DNA of 55,653 nt from an uncultured Allofournierella sp. (GTDB lineage Bacteria > Bacillota > Clostridia > Oscillospirales > Ruminococcaceae), in assembly GCA_944382705.1 (NCBI GenBank), contig CALWNE010000056.1, positions 1 through 55,653 on the forward strand. The letters are read 5' to 3'. The position numbers were made by a program, and so were the translations under genes. Below are positions 1 to 8,225 of the stretch, piece after piece; the stretch's first letter is position 1, and the number at the start of each line of letters is the position of its first letter. The notes beneath the pieces were generated by a model that did not search any database, was not told the DNA's origin, and worked only from the letters and a program-made list of their open reading frames with translations.

Positions 1-46
1 CCTCATCCTTACCAAGGATGTGCTCTACCACCTGAGCCATAGCAGC
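1..46 (-). tRNA. tRNA-Thr (GGT anticodon), partial at window start
   Basis: The reverse strand reads a 7-nt acceptor half GCTGCTA, a D arm (GCTC...GAGC) and a complete anticodon arm CATCC/GGATG around loop TTGGTAA. This puts GGT at positions 34-36, so it decodes threonine ACC/ACU. The T arm and 3' end lie left of the window. It sits 3 nt after tRNA-Asp and is almost certainly co-transcribed with it. Confidence 0.93.
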
Positions 47-49
47 AAA

Positions 50-126
50 TGGCGACCCGGATGGGGCTCGAACCCACGACCTCTAGCGTGACAGGCTAGC
101 GTTCTAACCAACTGAACTACCGGGCC
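50..126 (-). tRNA. tRNA-Asp (GTC anticodon)
   Basis: A full 77-nt cloverleaf reads on the minus strand: acceptor GGCCCGG/CCGGGTC with one G.U pair, D arm GTTC/GAAC, anticodon stem CTAGC/GCTAG with loop CTGTCAC giving anticodon GTC, T arm with TTCGAAC, discriminator G and an encoded CCA. It is the first gene of a tRNA operon that continues into tRNA-Thr and beyond the left window edge. Confidence 0.97.
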
Positions 127-156
127 ACTTGCGTTGCCGCACCAGCGACGATGATT

Positions 157-218
157 ATTATACGACAGCTTTCAGGGAAAGTCAACCCTGTTTTTGAAAA
201 TTTTTTGAAAATTTTTTA
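157..218 (-). promoter_or_regulatory. Promoter of the tRNA-Asp/Thr operon with A-tract UP-like element
   Basis: On the minus strand TTGACT (180-185) and TATAAT (157-162) are separated by 17 bp, close to the sigma-A consensus, about 30 bp upstream of tRNA-Asp. Immediately upstream of the -35, at 191-218, A and T tracts repeat with an 11-bp period, as in UP elements or intrinsically bent DNA of stable-RNA promoters. Promoter boxes are seen directly; the UP function is inferred. Confidence 0.85.
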
Positions 219-282
219 AGATGGCCGGCACAGCCTTGCTGTAAGGCCCTTTGCACGGCGGAATGAAGCTGGCACAAAGGGT

Positions 283-322
283 TAAAAAAAAGCCCTGTCC
301 CGGAGGCAGACCAGGACAGGGC
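283..322 (-). terminator. Rho-independent terminator of the rnhA-mnmA unit
   Basis: The minus strand shows a 9-bp stem GCCCTGTCC/GGACAGGGC (292-300 with 314-322) followed by a run of eight U residues (284-291). It lies about 50 bp downstream of the mnmA stop codon. Confidence 0.9.
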
Positions 323-370
323 AAAAGAAAAGGAAATGGTAAAAAACACAGAAGGCCGCCAGGCTGGAGG

Positions 371-1438
371 TTACAGGCTGCGGGCGATGATGCCGCCGCC
401 TACCACCTGGTTGTTTTGGTAGAGTACCGCACTCTGCCCCGGTGCAGGGGCACGGGTGGGCTCCTGAAATACCAGCGTGCACTCACCGTCAAATTGGCAG
501 GGGGTGAGGGGGGCGGCGCTGCGCACCTTTACCAGATAGTCGCCAGCAGGCAGGGGCACACCACTGGGGGTGCAGATGTTTTCCAGCTGAATGCTGCTGA
601 AAAATTCCTCCCCGGCCCAGCCCAGTTCCACATCTCCGCTGGGCAGAATGGCTTTTACAAAGGCAGGCTTGCCCAGTGCAATGCCCAGACCCTTGCGCTG
701 GCCCACCGTGTAATGGCTTACGCCCTGGTGGGGGCCCAGATCCTGCCCATCCGGCCCAATAAAGCGGCCCTGTTTGTCGGTCATGCCTCGGCGGGCAATA
801 AAGCCGGCATAATCGCCATCCGGAATAAAGCAGATTTCCATGCTGTCCGGGCTGTCTGCACAGGGCAGCCCCAGATCCCGTGCCATGGCCCGGATGTCCT
901 CTTTTTCAAATTCGCCCAAGGGCAGGCACAGGCGGCTTAAAACGCTCTGATCCAGCCGGTACAGCATATAGCTTTGGTCCCGTGCGGTGCTTTCCGGCCG
1001 GGCAATGCGGTATTCGCCCTGTTCGGTTTGTTCCACCCGGGCATAATGGCCGGTGGCCACAAAGGGGATGTCCAGCTCGTCCGCCCGCTGCACCAGCAGC
1101 TTGAATTTAACCTCCGGATTGCACAGGATGCAGGGGTTGGGGGTGCGGCCTGCACAGTAATCCTGGCAGAAGGGCTGTACCACCCTTTGCTCAAATTCCG
1201 GCCCGGCTTCAATAATTTCCAGCGGAATGCCCAGCGAAGCAGCAGCGGCCTTGGCTTCCTCCACGGCTTTGTCGTGGGCAGGGGAAAAACGGATAACCGC
1301 ACCGGTCACTGCAAACCCCTGGTCCTGTAAGATATGTACGCAGACGGCGGAGTCCACCCCGCCGGAAACACCCACCAGCACCCGGTCCTGCTGTTCGTAG
1401 GTGGAAAACTGATTGCCGGGAAACAGTACCTCACTCAT
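371..1438 (-). CDS. mnmA: tRNA-specific 2-thiouridylase MnmA
   Basis: This 355-aa cytosolic enzyme would install the 2-thio group on U34 of tRNA-Lys, -Glu and -Gln, using sulfur relayed from a cysteine desulfurase. The N-terminal PP-loop SGGVDSAV (about residues 24-31) binds ATP. The catalytic cysteines fit CILCNPEVKF and the SMEICFIPDGDY region, followed by the tRNA-binding motif HQGVSHYTVGQRKG and a C-terminal beta-barrel. Length is normal for the family (about 350-370 aa). The ATG at 1438 is preceded by GGAG at a rather long spacing of about 12 nt. It lies 36 nt downstream of rnhA and is probably co-transcribed. The nifS gene at 48.8-50 kb is a possible but untested sulfur donor. Confidence 0.95.
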   Translation of the reverse strand: MSEVLFPGNQFSTYEQQDRVLVGVSGGVDSAVCVHILQDQGFAVTGAVIRFSPAHDKAVEEAKAAAASLGIPLEIIEAGPEFEQRVVQPFCQDYCAGRTPNPCILCNPEVKFKLLVQRADELDIPFVATGHYARVEQTEQGEYRIARPESTARDQSYMLYRLDQSVLSRLCLPLGEFEKEDIRAMARDLGLPCADSPDSMEICFIPDGDYAGFIARRGMTDKQGRFIGPDGQDLGPHQGVSHYTVGQRKGLGIALGKPAFVKAILPSGDVELGWAGEEFFSSIQLENICTPSGVPLPAGDYLVKVRSAAPLTPCQFDGECTLVFQEPTRAPAPGQSAVLYQNNQVVGGGIIARSL

Positions 1439-1474
1439 GGTTTGTATGCGCTCCTTTTTTGTTGGATTGTGCGG

Positions 1475-1924
1475 TCAGGCCTGGCGGCCGCCGTATCGCT
1501 TGCTTTGTTCCACAGCCAGCCGGTCGCACCGCTCGTTTTCCGGGTGGCCTGCGTGGCCCTTAATCCATTTGTATTCAATGGTATGAGGCTCGCACAAATC
1601 CAGCAGACGGGCCCAAAGGTCCGAGTTAAGGGCGGGGGATTTATCGCTCTTTTTCCAGCCTCTTGCCCGCCAGCCCTTGGCCCAGCCCTTTTCTAAACCA
1701 TCTATTACATATTTAGAGTCGCTGCAAAAGGTAATGTGACAAGGCTCCTTCAGCTGCTCCAAAGCCCGGATAAAAGCAGTGAGCTCCATACGGTTGTTGG
1801 TGGTTTCGGCCTCGCCGCCAGACAGCTCTTTTTCGTGCTGCTTGTAGCGCAGAACGGCACCCCACCCCCCTGGGCCGGGGTTGCCGCTGCAAGCGCCGTC
1901 GGTAAAAATCTCGATGTGTTTCAT
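1475..1924 (-). CDS. rnhA: Ribonuclease HI
   Basis: The 149-aa protein would cleave the RNA strand of RNA-DNA hybrids, as in Okazaki primers and R-loops. All four carboxylates of the RNase H fold are recognisable: Asp in FTDGACSGNPGPGG, Glu in NNRMELTAFIRALE, Asp in CSDSKYVIDGLEKGWAKGW, and Asp near the C-terminus in HPENERCDRLA. I start it at the ATG at 1924 because AAGGAGG sits 5-12 nt upstream. The open frame extends 34 codons further, but that extension has no family similarity and crosses the promoter region. It is divergent from the promoter of the rnj leader and upstream of mnmA in one minus-strand unit. Confidence 0.94.
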   Translation of the reverse strand: MKHIEIFTDGACSGNPGPGGWGAVLRYKQHEKELSGGEAETTNNRMELTAFIRALEQLKEPCHITFCSDSKYVIDGLEKGWAKGWRARGWKKSDKSPALNSDLWARLLDLCEPHTIEYKWIKGHAGHPENERCDRLAVEQSKRYGGRQA

Positions 1925-2019
1925 GGTGCCTCCTTGCAGGCCGGGCTGCGCACAGCTGCGCCGCCGCCGAATTACTGTTTCATTATAGCCTGTTTTAAAG
2001 CGGCCCACAAGGGGAATAA

Positions 2020-2049
2020 TTGACACGGCGTTGGTATAAATAGTATAAT
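2020..2049 (+). promoter_or_regulatory. Near-consensus sigma-A promoter upstream of the rnj leader RNA
   Basis: A perfect TTGACA (2020-2025) and a perfect TATAAT (2044-2049) are spaced 18 bp. Predicted transcription start is around 2056, leaving about 300 nt before the rnj start codon. A promoter this strong is typical of abundant RNAs, which fits the structured RNA that follows. Confidence 0.85.
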
Positions 2050-2055
2050 GAAATC

Positions 2056-2340
2056 AACTTTAGGTTGGGAAAGTTTACCCGCCTTAGCCGAGCAGGGCCG
2101 CAGAATGCCACGAGCAGCCATGCTCTTTGTGCGTGATAAAAAAGGGGCCCGGTCGCATTGAACAAATGGACCCGCTGCGCCCAAAGGCTGTTGATTGCCT
2201 GATTTTATCGGGTGTGGGGTAGCAGGTGCTGCCGCACATCAAAACAAACTGAACCAGCAGCGCAACACGGCTGCTTACTTAAATCCAACCCGGTACAGGA
2301 GCTTTTGGCATTTCTGCACCGTCCGTGGCTTGATTGTAAA
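2056..2340 (+). ncRNA. Candidate structured RNA or long structured leader upstream of rnj (family unknown)
   Basis: No convincing reading frame occupies these 285 nt, but complementary segments are dense. A closing stem is possible from GGTT (2063-2066) and AGTTT (2072-2076) pairing with AACC (2252-2255) and AAACT (2246-2250). Inside it are hairpin GAGCA/TGCTC (2112-2125); stem GATAAAA/TTTTATC (2135-2141 with 2203-2209) that encloses two hairpins (2145-2182; AGGC/GCCT 2185-2200); and hairpin 2211-2240 with 8 of 9 outer pairs. Just outside lies AGCAGC/GCTGCT (2256-2275). This implies a branched RNA of about 190 nt. It may be a stand-alone RNA or a cis-regulatory leader of RNase J. It does not look like 6S RNA (branched), tmRNA or SRP RNA. 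Pairings were found by eye. Confidence 0.5.
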
Positions 2341-2354
2341 GGAGAAAATAATCT

Positions 2355-4193
2355 ATGAACCAAAGCGAACGCTCGGCTGGAACACAGCCCAAAAAAGAAC
2401 GGCAGCCCCGTCCTGCCGTAAAAAACAACCCCCAGCGCAGCGAGAATGGCCAGCAGGCACCCCGCCGCCGCACTTACTACGGCCGCAGCCGCAAACCCGG
2501 CGGCAAGGCTCCCAAGGAAAAGAACCGCACCCCTGCTATCCCCATGCACATTATCCCGCTGGGCGGCCTGGGCGAGGTGGGCAAAAACATCACCCTCTAC
2601 GAGTGCCAGGGGGATATGCTCCTTGTGGACTGCGGCCTGGTATTCCCGGACAGCGATATGTTCGGCATTGACCTGGTAATCCCCGATTTCACCTATGTGG
2701 TGCAAAACAAGGATAAAATCAAGGGCGTGGTCATTACCCACGGTCACGAAGACCACATTGGCGCATTGCCCTATCTGCTCAAGCAGGTGAATCTGCCCAT
2801 CTATGCCACCAAGCTGACCATTGGCCTGATTAAAAACAAGCTGGAGGAGCACGGTCTGCTGGGCCGCACCAAGCTGGTGGAAATTCAGCCCCGGCGCAAG
2901 TTCAAGCTGGGCTGCTTTACCGTGGAGCCCATTCATGTGAACCACTCCATTCCGGATGCGGTGGCCCTGGCCATTGAGTGCCCCGCCGGTGTGGTCATCC
3001 AGACGGGTGACTTTAAAATTGACTACACCCCTCTGTCCGATGGCCCCACCGACCTGGCCGCCATTGCCGAATACGGCAAAAAGGGCGTGCTGGCTCTGCT
3101 GAGCGATTCCACCAACGCAGAACGGCCTGGCTTTACCGCCACCGAGCACAAGGTGGCCCAGAGCTTTGGCAACCTGTTCCGTCAGGCAGATAAAAAGCGT
3201 ATCATCATTGCTACCTTTGCCTCCAACATCTACCGGGTGCAGCAGATTATTGACCTGGCCGTGGAGAATGGCCGCAAGGTGGCTGTTTCCGGCCGGAGCA
3301 TGGCCAACAACACCAAGATGGCCATGGAACTGGGCTACCTCCATGCACCGGAAGGGGTGCTCATTGATCTGGAGCAGATTAACAAGTATCCCCCCGAAAA
3401 GGTGGTGCTCATCACCACCGGCAGCCAGGGCGAGCCTTTGAGTGCTCTGTCCCGCATGGCCAGCGCAAGCCACCGGAATGTGCGGGTAGGCCCCGGAGAC
3501 TTTATTATTATTTCTGCTACGCCCATTCCCGGCAACGAAAAGATGGTTACCAAGGTGGTAAATGGTTTGCTGCGCTTGGGTGCACAGGTAATTTACGAGT
3601 CCATGTACGATGTGCATGTATCCGGCCATGCCTGCCAGGAGGAACAAAAACTGGTGCTCACCCTGGCTGCGCCTAAGTACTTCCTGCCGGTACACGGCGA
3701 GTACAAGCAGCTGAAAAAACACGCCATGACCGCCGAGAGCCTGGGCATTCCTGCAAAGAATATCCACATTGCCGAGGTAGGTCAGGACATCATCCTCAGT
3801 GCCGATGAGCTGAAAACCGGCGAGCCGGTACCCTCCGGCGCCGTCATGGTGGACGGGCTGAGCGTGGGCGATGTGGGCAATGTGGTACTGCGGGACCGCC
3901 GCCACCTCTCGGAGGACGGTCTGGTGATTGTGGTGGCCACGGTGGACAGCATTACCGGAGAGGTAGTAGCCGGTCCGGACCTTGTATCCCGCGGATTTGT
4001 GTATGTGCGGGAGAGCGAGGAACTGATGGACGAAGCCCGGCGGCTGGTCTCTCAGTGCTTTGAGCGCTGCGCCAGTGAGCATGTGCGGGATTGGAACAGC
4101 GTAAAAACCCGTGTGCGGGAGGCTCTTTCTTCGTATATTTATCGCAAAACCAAGCGCAGCCCCATGATTCTGCCCATCTTGATGGAAGTTTAA
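2355..4193 (+). CDS. rnj: Ribonuclease J
   Basis: This 612-aa protein is an RNase J family 5'-3' exo/endoribonuclease of the beta-CASP metallo-beta-lactamase fold, a core mRNA decay and rRNA maturation enzyme of Firmicutes. After a basic, disordered N-terminal extension of about 60 residues (rich in Arg, Pro and Gln) comes IPLGGLGEVGKNI. The zinc motif THGHEDHIGALPYL starts near residue 128, HSIPDA and QTGDFKID follow, and the beta-CASP and C-terminal RNase J regions (SGHACQEEQKL, YFLPVHGEYKQLKKH) are present. The ATG at 2355 follows AAAGGAG with 10-nt spacing. It sits directly behind the structured leader and in front of gdpP. Whether it is the only RNase J paralogue cannot be judged here. 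Confidence 0.95.
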   Translation: MNQSERSAGTQPKKERQPRPAVKNNPQRSENGQQAPRRRTYYGRSRKPGGKAPKEKNRTPAIPMHIIPLGGLGEVGKNITLYECQGDMLLVDCGLVFPDSDMFGIDLVIPDFTYVVQNKDKIKGVVITHGHEDHIGALPYLLKQVNLPIYATKLTIGLIKNKLEEHGLLGRTKLVEIQPRRKFKLGCFTVEPIHVNHSIPDAVALAIECPAGVVIQTGDFKIDYTPLSDGPTDLAAIAEYGKKGVLALLSDSTNAERPGFTATEHKVAQSFGNLFRQADKKRIIIATFASNIYRVQQIIDLAVENGRKVAVSGRSMANNTKMAMELGYLHAPEGVLIDLEQINKYPPEKVVLITTGSQGEPLSALSRMASASHRNVRVGPGDFIIISATPIPGNEKMVTKVVNGLLRLGAQVIYESMYDVHVSGHACQEEQKLVLTLAAPKYFLPVHGEYKQLKKHAMTAESLGIPAKNIHIAEVGQDIILSADELKTGEPVPSGAVMVDGLSVGDVGNVVLRDRRHLSEDGLVIVVATVDSITGEVVAGPDLVSRGFVYVRESEELMDEARRLVSQCFERCASEHVRDWNSVKTRVREALSSYIYRKTKRSPMILPILMEV

Positions 4194-4235
4194 TGGTGTT
4201 TGCCCGCTGGGGCAAACTGCAAAGGAGGCAAGGCC

Positions 4236-6230
4236 ATGCATCTACGGCCAAGGTTTACACTGGAAGCGTGCTGTGCAGCCCTGGGGGTACTATGTCTGGT
4301 GCTCACCGTGCTGCTGGCTTTGGTGGATTTGCGCATTCTTTGGGTTATGGTGCCGCTGCTGGCGGTGGTAGCGCTGCTGTTTTGGATGCTGTCCCGCACG
4401 ATTACCCGGTCGGTTGCCCGCATGGTACGCAGTGCCGGTGCACAAGCTCCTGGCCAGCTGGGGCTGGAAGGGCTGGAGCTGCCGGCCGCCCTGGTGGACA
4501 ATTGTTCCATTATCTGGTACAACCGTGCCTTCTGCGCCACCATTTTGCAGGGGCAGGAGCAGGTGGTTCCGCCCCTGAAAGCGGTGCTGCCCGGCCTGGA
4601 TTTGGAACAATGCGCACAGCCCAAAGGCCAGGTGCTGAGCGTGGGCGAGCAGACCTATGCCGTGCACGCAAGCCAGCCCGCAGGCAGCCAGTCCCAGGAT
4701 GTTCGTATTTTGTATCTGCTGGATGAAACCCAGCTGCGGTGGGAGGCAGCGGAGTATTCCGCCACCCGCCCCGCCTGTATGCTGCTGGAAATTGACGGCT
4801 ACAACGAGCTGCTTGCAGATATGAAGGACTCCGAGCGGGCCCGCCAGATTGAGGCAGTCAACCGGGTAATGGAGGACTATTTTGCCCATACCACCGGTTT
4901 TTTGCGGCGCATCAGCGATGCCCGCTACATAGCTGTGGTGGAAGAACGCCATATGCGGGAGATGGTGGCAGCAAAGTTTGACCTGCTGGACCAGGTGCGC
5001 AGCCTGGATTGCGCTGTGCCCATGACCCTTTCCATTGGCGTGGGCCGGGGCGGCCAAACCCTGCACCAGTGCCAGGAACTGGCCCAGCAAAGCCTGGATA
5101 TGGCCCTGGGCCGGGGCGGTGACCAGGCGGCGGTAAAAACCCCGGATGGCTTTGCTTTTTATGGCGGCGTGTCCCGCAGTGTAGAAAAGCGCAGCCGGGT
5201 GAAGAGCCGGATTATTGCCACCGCTCTCACGGATATGATTCATCAGGCGGACAGCGTGATTATTATGGGCCACCGGCTCAGCGATCTGGACAGCCTGGGT
5301 TCCGCCATTGGCGTGCTGAGCATCTGCAAAAGCATGAATGTGCCGGCTGTTATTGCCATCCGGCGGGAGGCTACGCTGGCGCAAAGCCTGCTGCAAGCCT
5401 TCGACCGGGCCGGTCGGGGGGAGGATTTTATTGCACCCCAGAAGGCACTGGACTACATTACCCCCAAAACTCTGCTGATTGTGGTGGACACCCACATTAA
5501 AGGATTGCTGGAAAGCAGGGAAATTTATGAAAAATGCCGTCAGGTGGTGGTGATTGACCATCACCGCAAGGCGGTGGGACATATTGAGGATGCAGTGCTT
5601 TCGTTCCACGAGCCTTACGCATCCTCGGCCAGCGAGCTGGTGAGCGAGCTGATTCAGTATGTAAATAAGGGACAATCCCGGCCAGACCCGCTGGAAGCGG
5701 AAGCACTGCTGGCTGGCATCATGCTGGATACCCGCAATTTTGCTCTGCACACAGGGGTGCGCACCTTTGAGGCGGCTGCCTATCTGCGAAAGATGGGCGC
5801 CATGACCGAGCGGGTGAAGCTGCTGTTTAACTCCAGCATGGAGGAATACGCCGCAAAGTGCAATCTGGTGGAATCGGCCCATCTTTACATGGGGTGTGCA
5901 GTTTCGGCGTCCGATGCGCTGCCTGCAGGTATGGATGTGGCGGTACCCCAGGCCGCAAATGACCTGCTTACCATTGATGGAGTGGGGGCCAGCTTTGTGG
6001 CGGTGCAAAAGGGCAGCGATGTAACCATCTCTGCCCGCAGCATGGGTGCTGTGAATGTGCAGTTCATCATGGAGAAGCTGGGCGGCGGCGGACACCTTAC
6101 CATGGCAGGTGCCCAGCTGAAAAACACCGACATTCAAACTGCCGAACAAAAGATACGCCAGGCCATTGCGGCTTACCGGGCAGACCAGGAACAGGCAGCC
6201 CGGCAGGAAAATGGCCCTCAGGAGCTATAA
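4236..6230 (+). CDS. gdpP: Cyclic-di-AMP phosphodiesterase GdpP (DHH family)
   Basis: This is a 664-aa membrane-bound hydrolase that would convert c-di-AMP to pApA and so influence osmotic and cell-wall homeostasis. Two N-terminal membrane segments occupy residues 8-60, followed by a PAS-like region, a degenerate GGDEF domain ending in ALGRGGDQAAVK, and a DHH/DHHA1 unit. The latter has MGHRLSDLDSLGSAIGV, DHH at 441-443, MLDTRNF, and the substrate-binding GGGGHLTMAGAQL near the C-terminus. Length matches Bacillus GdpP (about 660 aa). I chose the ATG at 4236 because AAAGGAGG is correctly placed; a frame 12 codons longer lacks an SD. The order gdpP-rplI-dnaB is conserved in Firmicutes. Confidence 0.93.
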   Translation: MHLRPRFTLEACCAALGVLCLVLTVLLALVDLRILWVMVPLLAVVALLFWMLSRTITRSVARMVRSAGAQAPGQLGLEGLELPAALVDNCSIIWYNRAFCATILQGQEQVVPPLKAVLPGLDLEQCAQPKGQVLSVGEQTYAVHASQPAGSQSQDVRILYLLDETQLRWEAAEYSATRPACMLLEIDGYNELLADMKDSERARQIEAVNRVMEDYFAHTTGFLRRISDARYIAVVEERHMREMVAAKFDLLDQVRSLDCAVPMTLSIGVGRGGQTLHQCQELAQQSLDMALGRGGDQAAVKTPDGFAFYGGVSRSVEKRSRVKSRIIATALTDMIHQADSVIIMGHRLSDLDSLGSAIGVLSICKSMNVPAVIAIRREATLAQSLLQAFDRAGRGEDFIAPQKALDYITPKTLLIVVDTHIKGLLESREIYEKCRQVVVIDHHRKAVGHIEDAVLSFHEPYASSASELVSELIQYVNKGQSRPDPLEAEALLAGIMLDTRNFALHTGVRTFEAAAYLRKMGAMTERVKLLFNSSMEEYAAKCNLVESAHLYMGCAVSASDALPAGMDVAVPQAANDLLTIDGVGASFVAVQKGSDVTISARSMGAVNVQFIMEKLGGGGHLTMAGAQLKNTDIQTAEQKIRQAIAAYRADQEQAARQENGPQEL

Positions 6231-6295
6231 GTGCCCGCCAAAAGGAAAAAGCCCTGTATGGCTGGTGCAAACAGGAAATAAAGGAGAGTAACACC

Positions 6296-6742
6296 ATGAA
6301 GGTAATTTTGAAGCAGGATGTTAAAAACATCGGTAAAAAAGATGAAATCCATGAGGTTTCGGACGGCTACGCCCGCAACTTTTTGTTCCCCCGCAATCTG
6401 GCTGCCCAGGCCGATGCCACTGCACTGAACATGGTGCGTACCAAGAACGAAGCCAAGGAGCACCACGCTGCAGAGGCACTGGAGGCTGCTCGTCAGCTGG
6501 CCGATACCATTAAGGATAAGGTTGTGCTGATTCGCTCCAAGGGCAACGGCGGCCGTCTGTTTGGCAAAATCACTTCCAAGGAAGTGGCAGCGCACCTGAG
6601 CCAGCAGGTTGGCCACGAGATTGACAAACGCAAGGTGGAACTGGAGCGGGACATTAAGGAGTTCGGCACCTATGGCGCCACCGTTAAGCTGCACCCCGGT
6701 GTAACCAGTACCTTTAAGGTAAAGGTGGAAGAGCAGCAGTAA
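6296..6742 (+). CDS. rplI: 50S ribosomal protein L9
   Basis: The 148-aa protein has the L9 N-terminal domain MKVILKQDVKNIGKKDEI followed by VSDGYARNFLFPRNLA, a connecting helix, and a C-terminal domain with HPGVTSTFKVKVEE. It binds 23S rRNA near the L1 stalk and helps keep the reading frame. AAAGGAG precedes the ATG by 8 nt. The 65-bp gap after gdpP shows no terminator, so the two genes are probably one transcript. A strong hairpin follows before dnaB. Confidence 0.97.
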   Translation: MKVILKQDVKNIGKKDEIHEVSDGYARNFLFPRNLAAQADATALNMVRTKNEAKEHHAAEALEAARQLADTIKDKVVLIRSKGNGGRLFGKITSKEVAAHLSQQVGHEIDKRKVELERDIKEFGTYGATVKLHPGVTSTFKVKVEEQQ

Positions 6743-6752
6743 TCAGCTATTG

Positions 6753-6781
6753 GTGCGCCCAGCGGTTGCCGCTGGGCGCAC
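6753..6781 (+). terminator. Hairpin between rplI and dnaB, terminator or attenuator
   Basis: A perfect 13-bp GC-rich stem (6753-6765 with 6769-6781) has a 3-nt loop TTG and is followed by TTGTTC rather than a clean U run. It may partially terminate or stabilise upstream mRNA while allowing read-through into dnaB. Confidence 0.6.
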
Positions 6782-6830
6782 TTGTTCGCAGGCAAATTGT
6801 TAGGCGGCCCCGGCGGGGGAAAGGAAACCT

Positions 6831-8225
6831 ATGCAGGATATGAATTTGGAACTGGAAACCATGGGACTGTCCGAGCCCTATAACATGGAGGCGGAACAGT
6901 CGGTGCTGGGGGCTGCCCTGCTGGACAGCGAGCGGGTGATGCCGGCCCTCATCAATACCCTGAAACCGGATATGTTTTATTCCCGGCAGAATGGGGAAAT
7001 CTTTACCCAGATGGTGCAGCTGTTTTCTGGCACCGAACAACTGGATGCAGTCACCCTGATTGATGCGGTGGACCAGACCGGTGTGTTTGAAAGCCTGGAG
7101 GCAGCCAAGGTGTACATTGCCCGGCTGGCCGAGGTGGTGCCCTCCATCAGCAATTTTGAGGCGTATGCCCGCATTGTGGCGGATAAGTACCTTACCCGTC
7201 AGGTAATGCACCTGGCCCAGTCGGTGCTCAAGCAAAGCGGCGACCGGCCGGATGCAGAATTGCTGCTGGAAAGTCTGGAGCAGCAGCTCACCGACATCCG
7301 CTCCATCCAAAAGCGGGAGGAGCTTACCCGCCTTTCGGATGCGTTTCTGGAAACCATGGCCACCCTGCAAAAAATTGCAGGCCCCAATAAAGATAAATAT
7401 GCAGGTATCCCCACCGGATTTACCTATCTGGACAGTATTCTCACCGGCCTGGGCCGTTCGGATTTGATTATCCTGGCGGCCCGCCCTGGTATGGGTAAAA
7501 CCAGCTTTGCGCTGAACATTGCCACCAATGTGGCCAAAAAGAGTCGCATTCCGGTGGCGATTTTCAGCCTGGAAATGAGCAAGGAGCAGCTTACCAACCG
7601 TATTCTCTCGGCGGAAGCAGGTGTGGACAGCCATGCCTTCCGTTCCGGTGCGCTGAAAAACAGCGATTGGGAGGATTTGGCCCACGCCATGGATGTGCTC
7701 CACGATGTGCCTATTTTTATGGACGATACCTCTGGCATTACCATTGCAGAGGTGAAGGCAAAAATTCGCAAAATCAACCAAGACCCAGACAAAGCGCCCA
7801 TTGGGCTGGTGGTGATTGACTATTTGCAGCTGATGACCAGCGGCCGGCGCACCGAAAACCGGGTGCAGGAAATCAGTGATATTACCCGAAACCTTAAAAT
7901 CATGGCAAAAGAGCTGAATGTGCCGGTCATTGCCCTGTCTCAGCTGTCCCGTGCGGCGGAAAAGGGCAGTGGCCGCAGCGACCACCGGCCCCAGCTTTCG
8001 GACCTGCGTGACTCCGGTTCCATCGAGCAGGACGCAGACATCGTGCTGTTTTTGTACCGGGAAGGGTACTATGCCTCCATGAGCGGCGAAAGCCTGGAGG
8101 AGAGCAACTCCAGCACGGCGGAGTGCATCATTGCAAAAAACCGTCACGGTGAAACCGGCAAGGTGGACCTGGGCTGGGATGGTGCCCACACCCGGTTCGT
8201 GAACCTGGACTACAACCATGCATGA
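6831..8225 (+). CDS. dnaB: Replicative DNA helicase DnaB
   Basis: This 464-aa hexameric 5'-3' helicase is expected at the replication fork. The N-terminal primase-interacting domain starts with YNMEAEQSVLGAALLD. The RecA-like domain has Walker A in ARPGMGKTSFALNIA (about residue 220), FSLEMSKEQLTNRI, Walker B VVIDYLQLM, and DLRDSGSIEQDADIVLFLYR with the arginine finger region. Length is typical (440-470 aa). SD GGAAAGGA lies 5' of the ATG at 6831. The 3' end overlaps tilS by 8 bp, suggesting translational coupling. Confidence 0.96.
   Translation: MQDMNLELETMGLSEPYNMEAEQSVLGAALLDSERVMPALINTLKPDMFYSRQNGEIFTQMVQLFSGTEQLDAVTLIDAVDQTGVFESLEAAKVYIARLAEVVPSISNFEAYARIVADKYLTRQVMHLAQSVLKQSGDRPDAELLLESLEQQLTDIRSIQKREELTRLSDAFLETMATLQKIAGPNKDKYAGIPTGFTYLDSILTGLGRSDLIILAARPGMGKTSFALNIATNVAKKSRIPVAIFSLEMSKEQLTNRILSAEAGVDSHAFRSGALKNSDWEDLAHAMDVLHDVPIFMDDTSGITIAEVKAKIRKINQDPDKAPIGLVVIDYLQLMTSGRRTENRVQEISDITRNLKIMAKELNVPVIALSQLSRAAEKGSGRSDHRPQLSDLRDSGSIEQDADIVLFLYREGYYASMSGESLEESNSSTAECIIAKNRHGETGKVDLGWDGAHTRFVNLDYNHA

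Noticed and set aside
251..940. 229-codon plus-strand frame across the mnmA end
   Set aside because: Antisense to MnmA and its terminator; basic, low-complexity start and no domain.
2056..2255. 6S RNA as identity of the rnj upstream RNA
   Set aside because: Size and strong promoter fit, but the paired segments imply a branched fold rather than one long hairpin with a central bubble.
2056..2255. c-di-AMP or cobalamin riboswitch ahead of rnj-gdpP
   Set aside because: Tempting because gdpP hydrolyses c-di-AMP, but the conserved sequence blocks of either class are not found.
2205..4241. 678-codon open frame on the minus strand across rnj
   Set aside because: It is antisense to a clear RNase J gene; His/Gly/Gln-rich composition without domains or SD is what codon bias of the plus gene produces.
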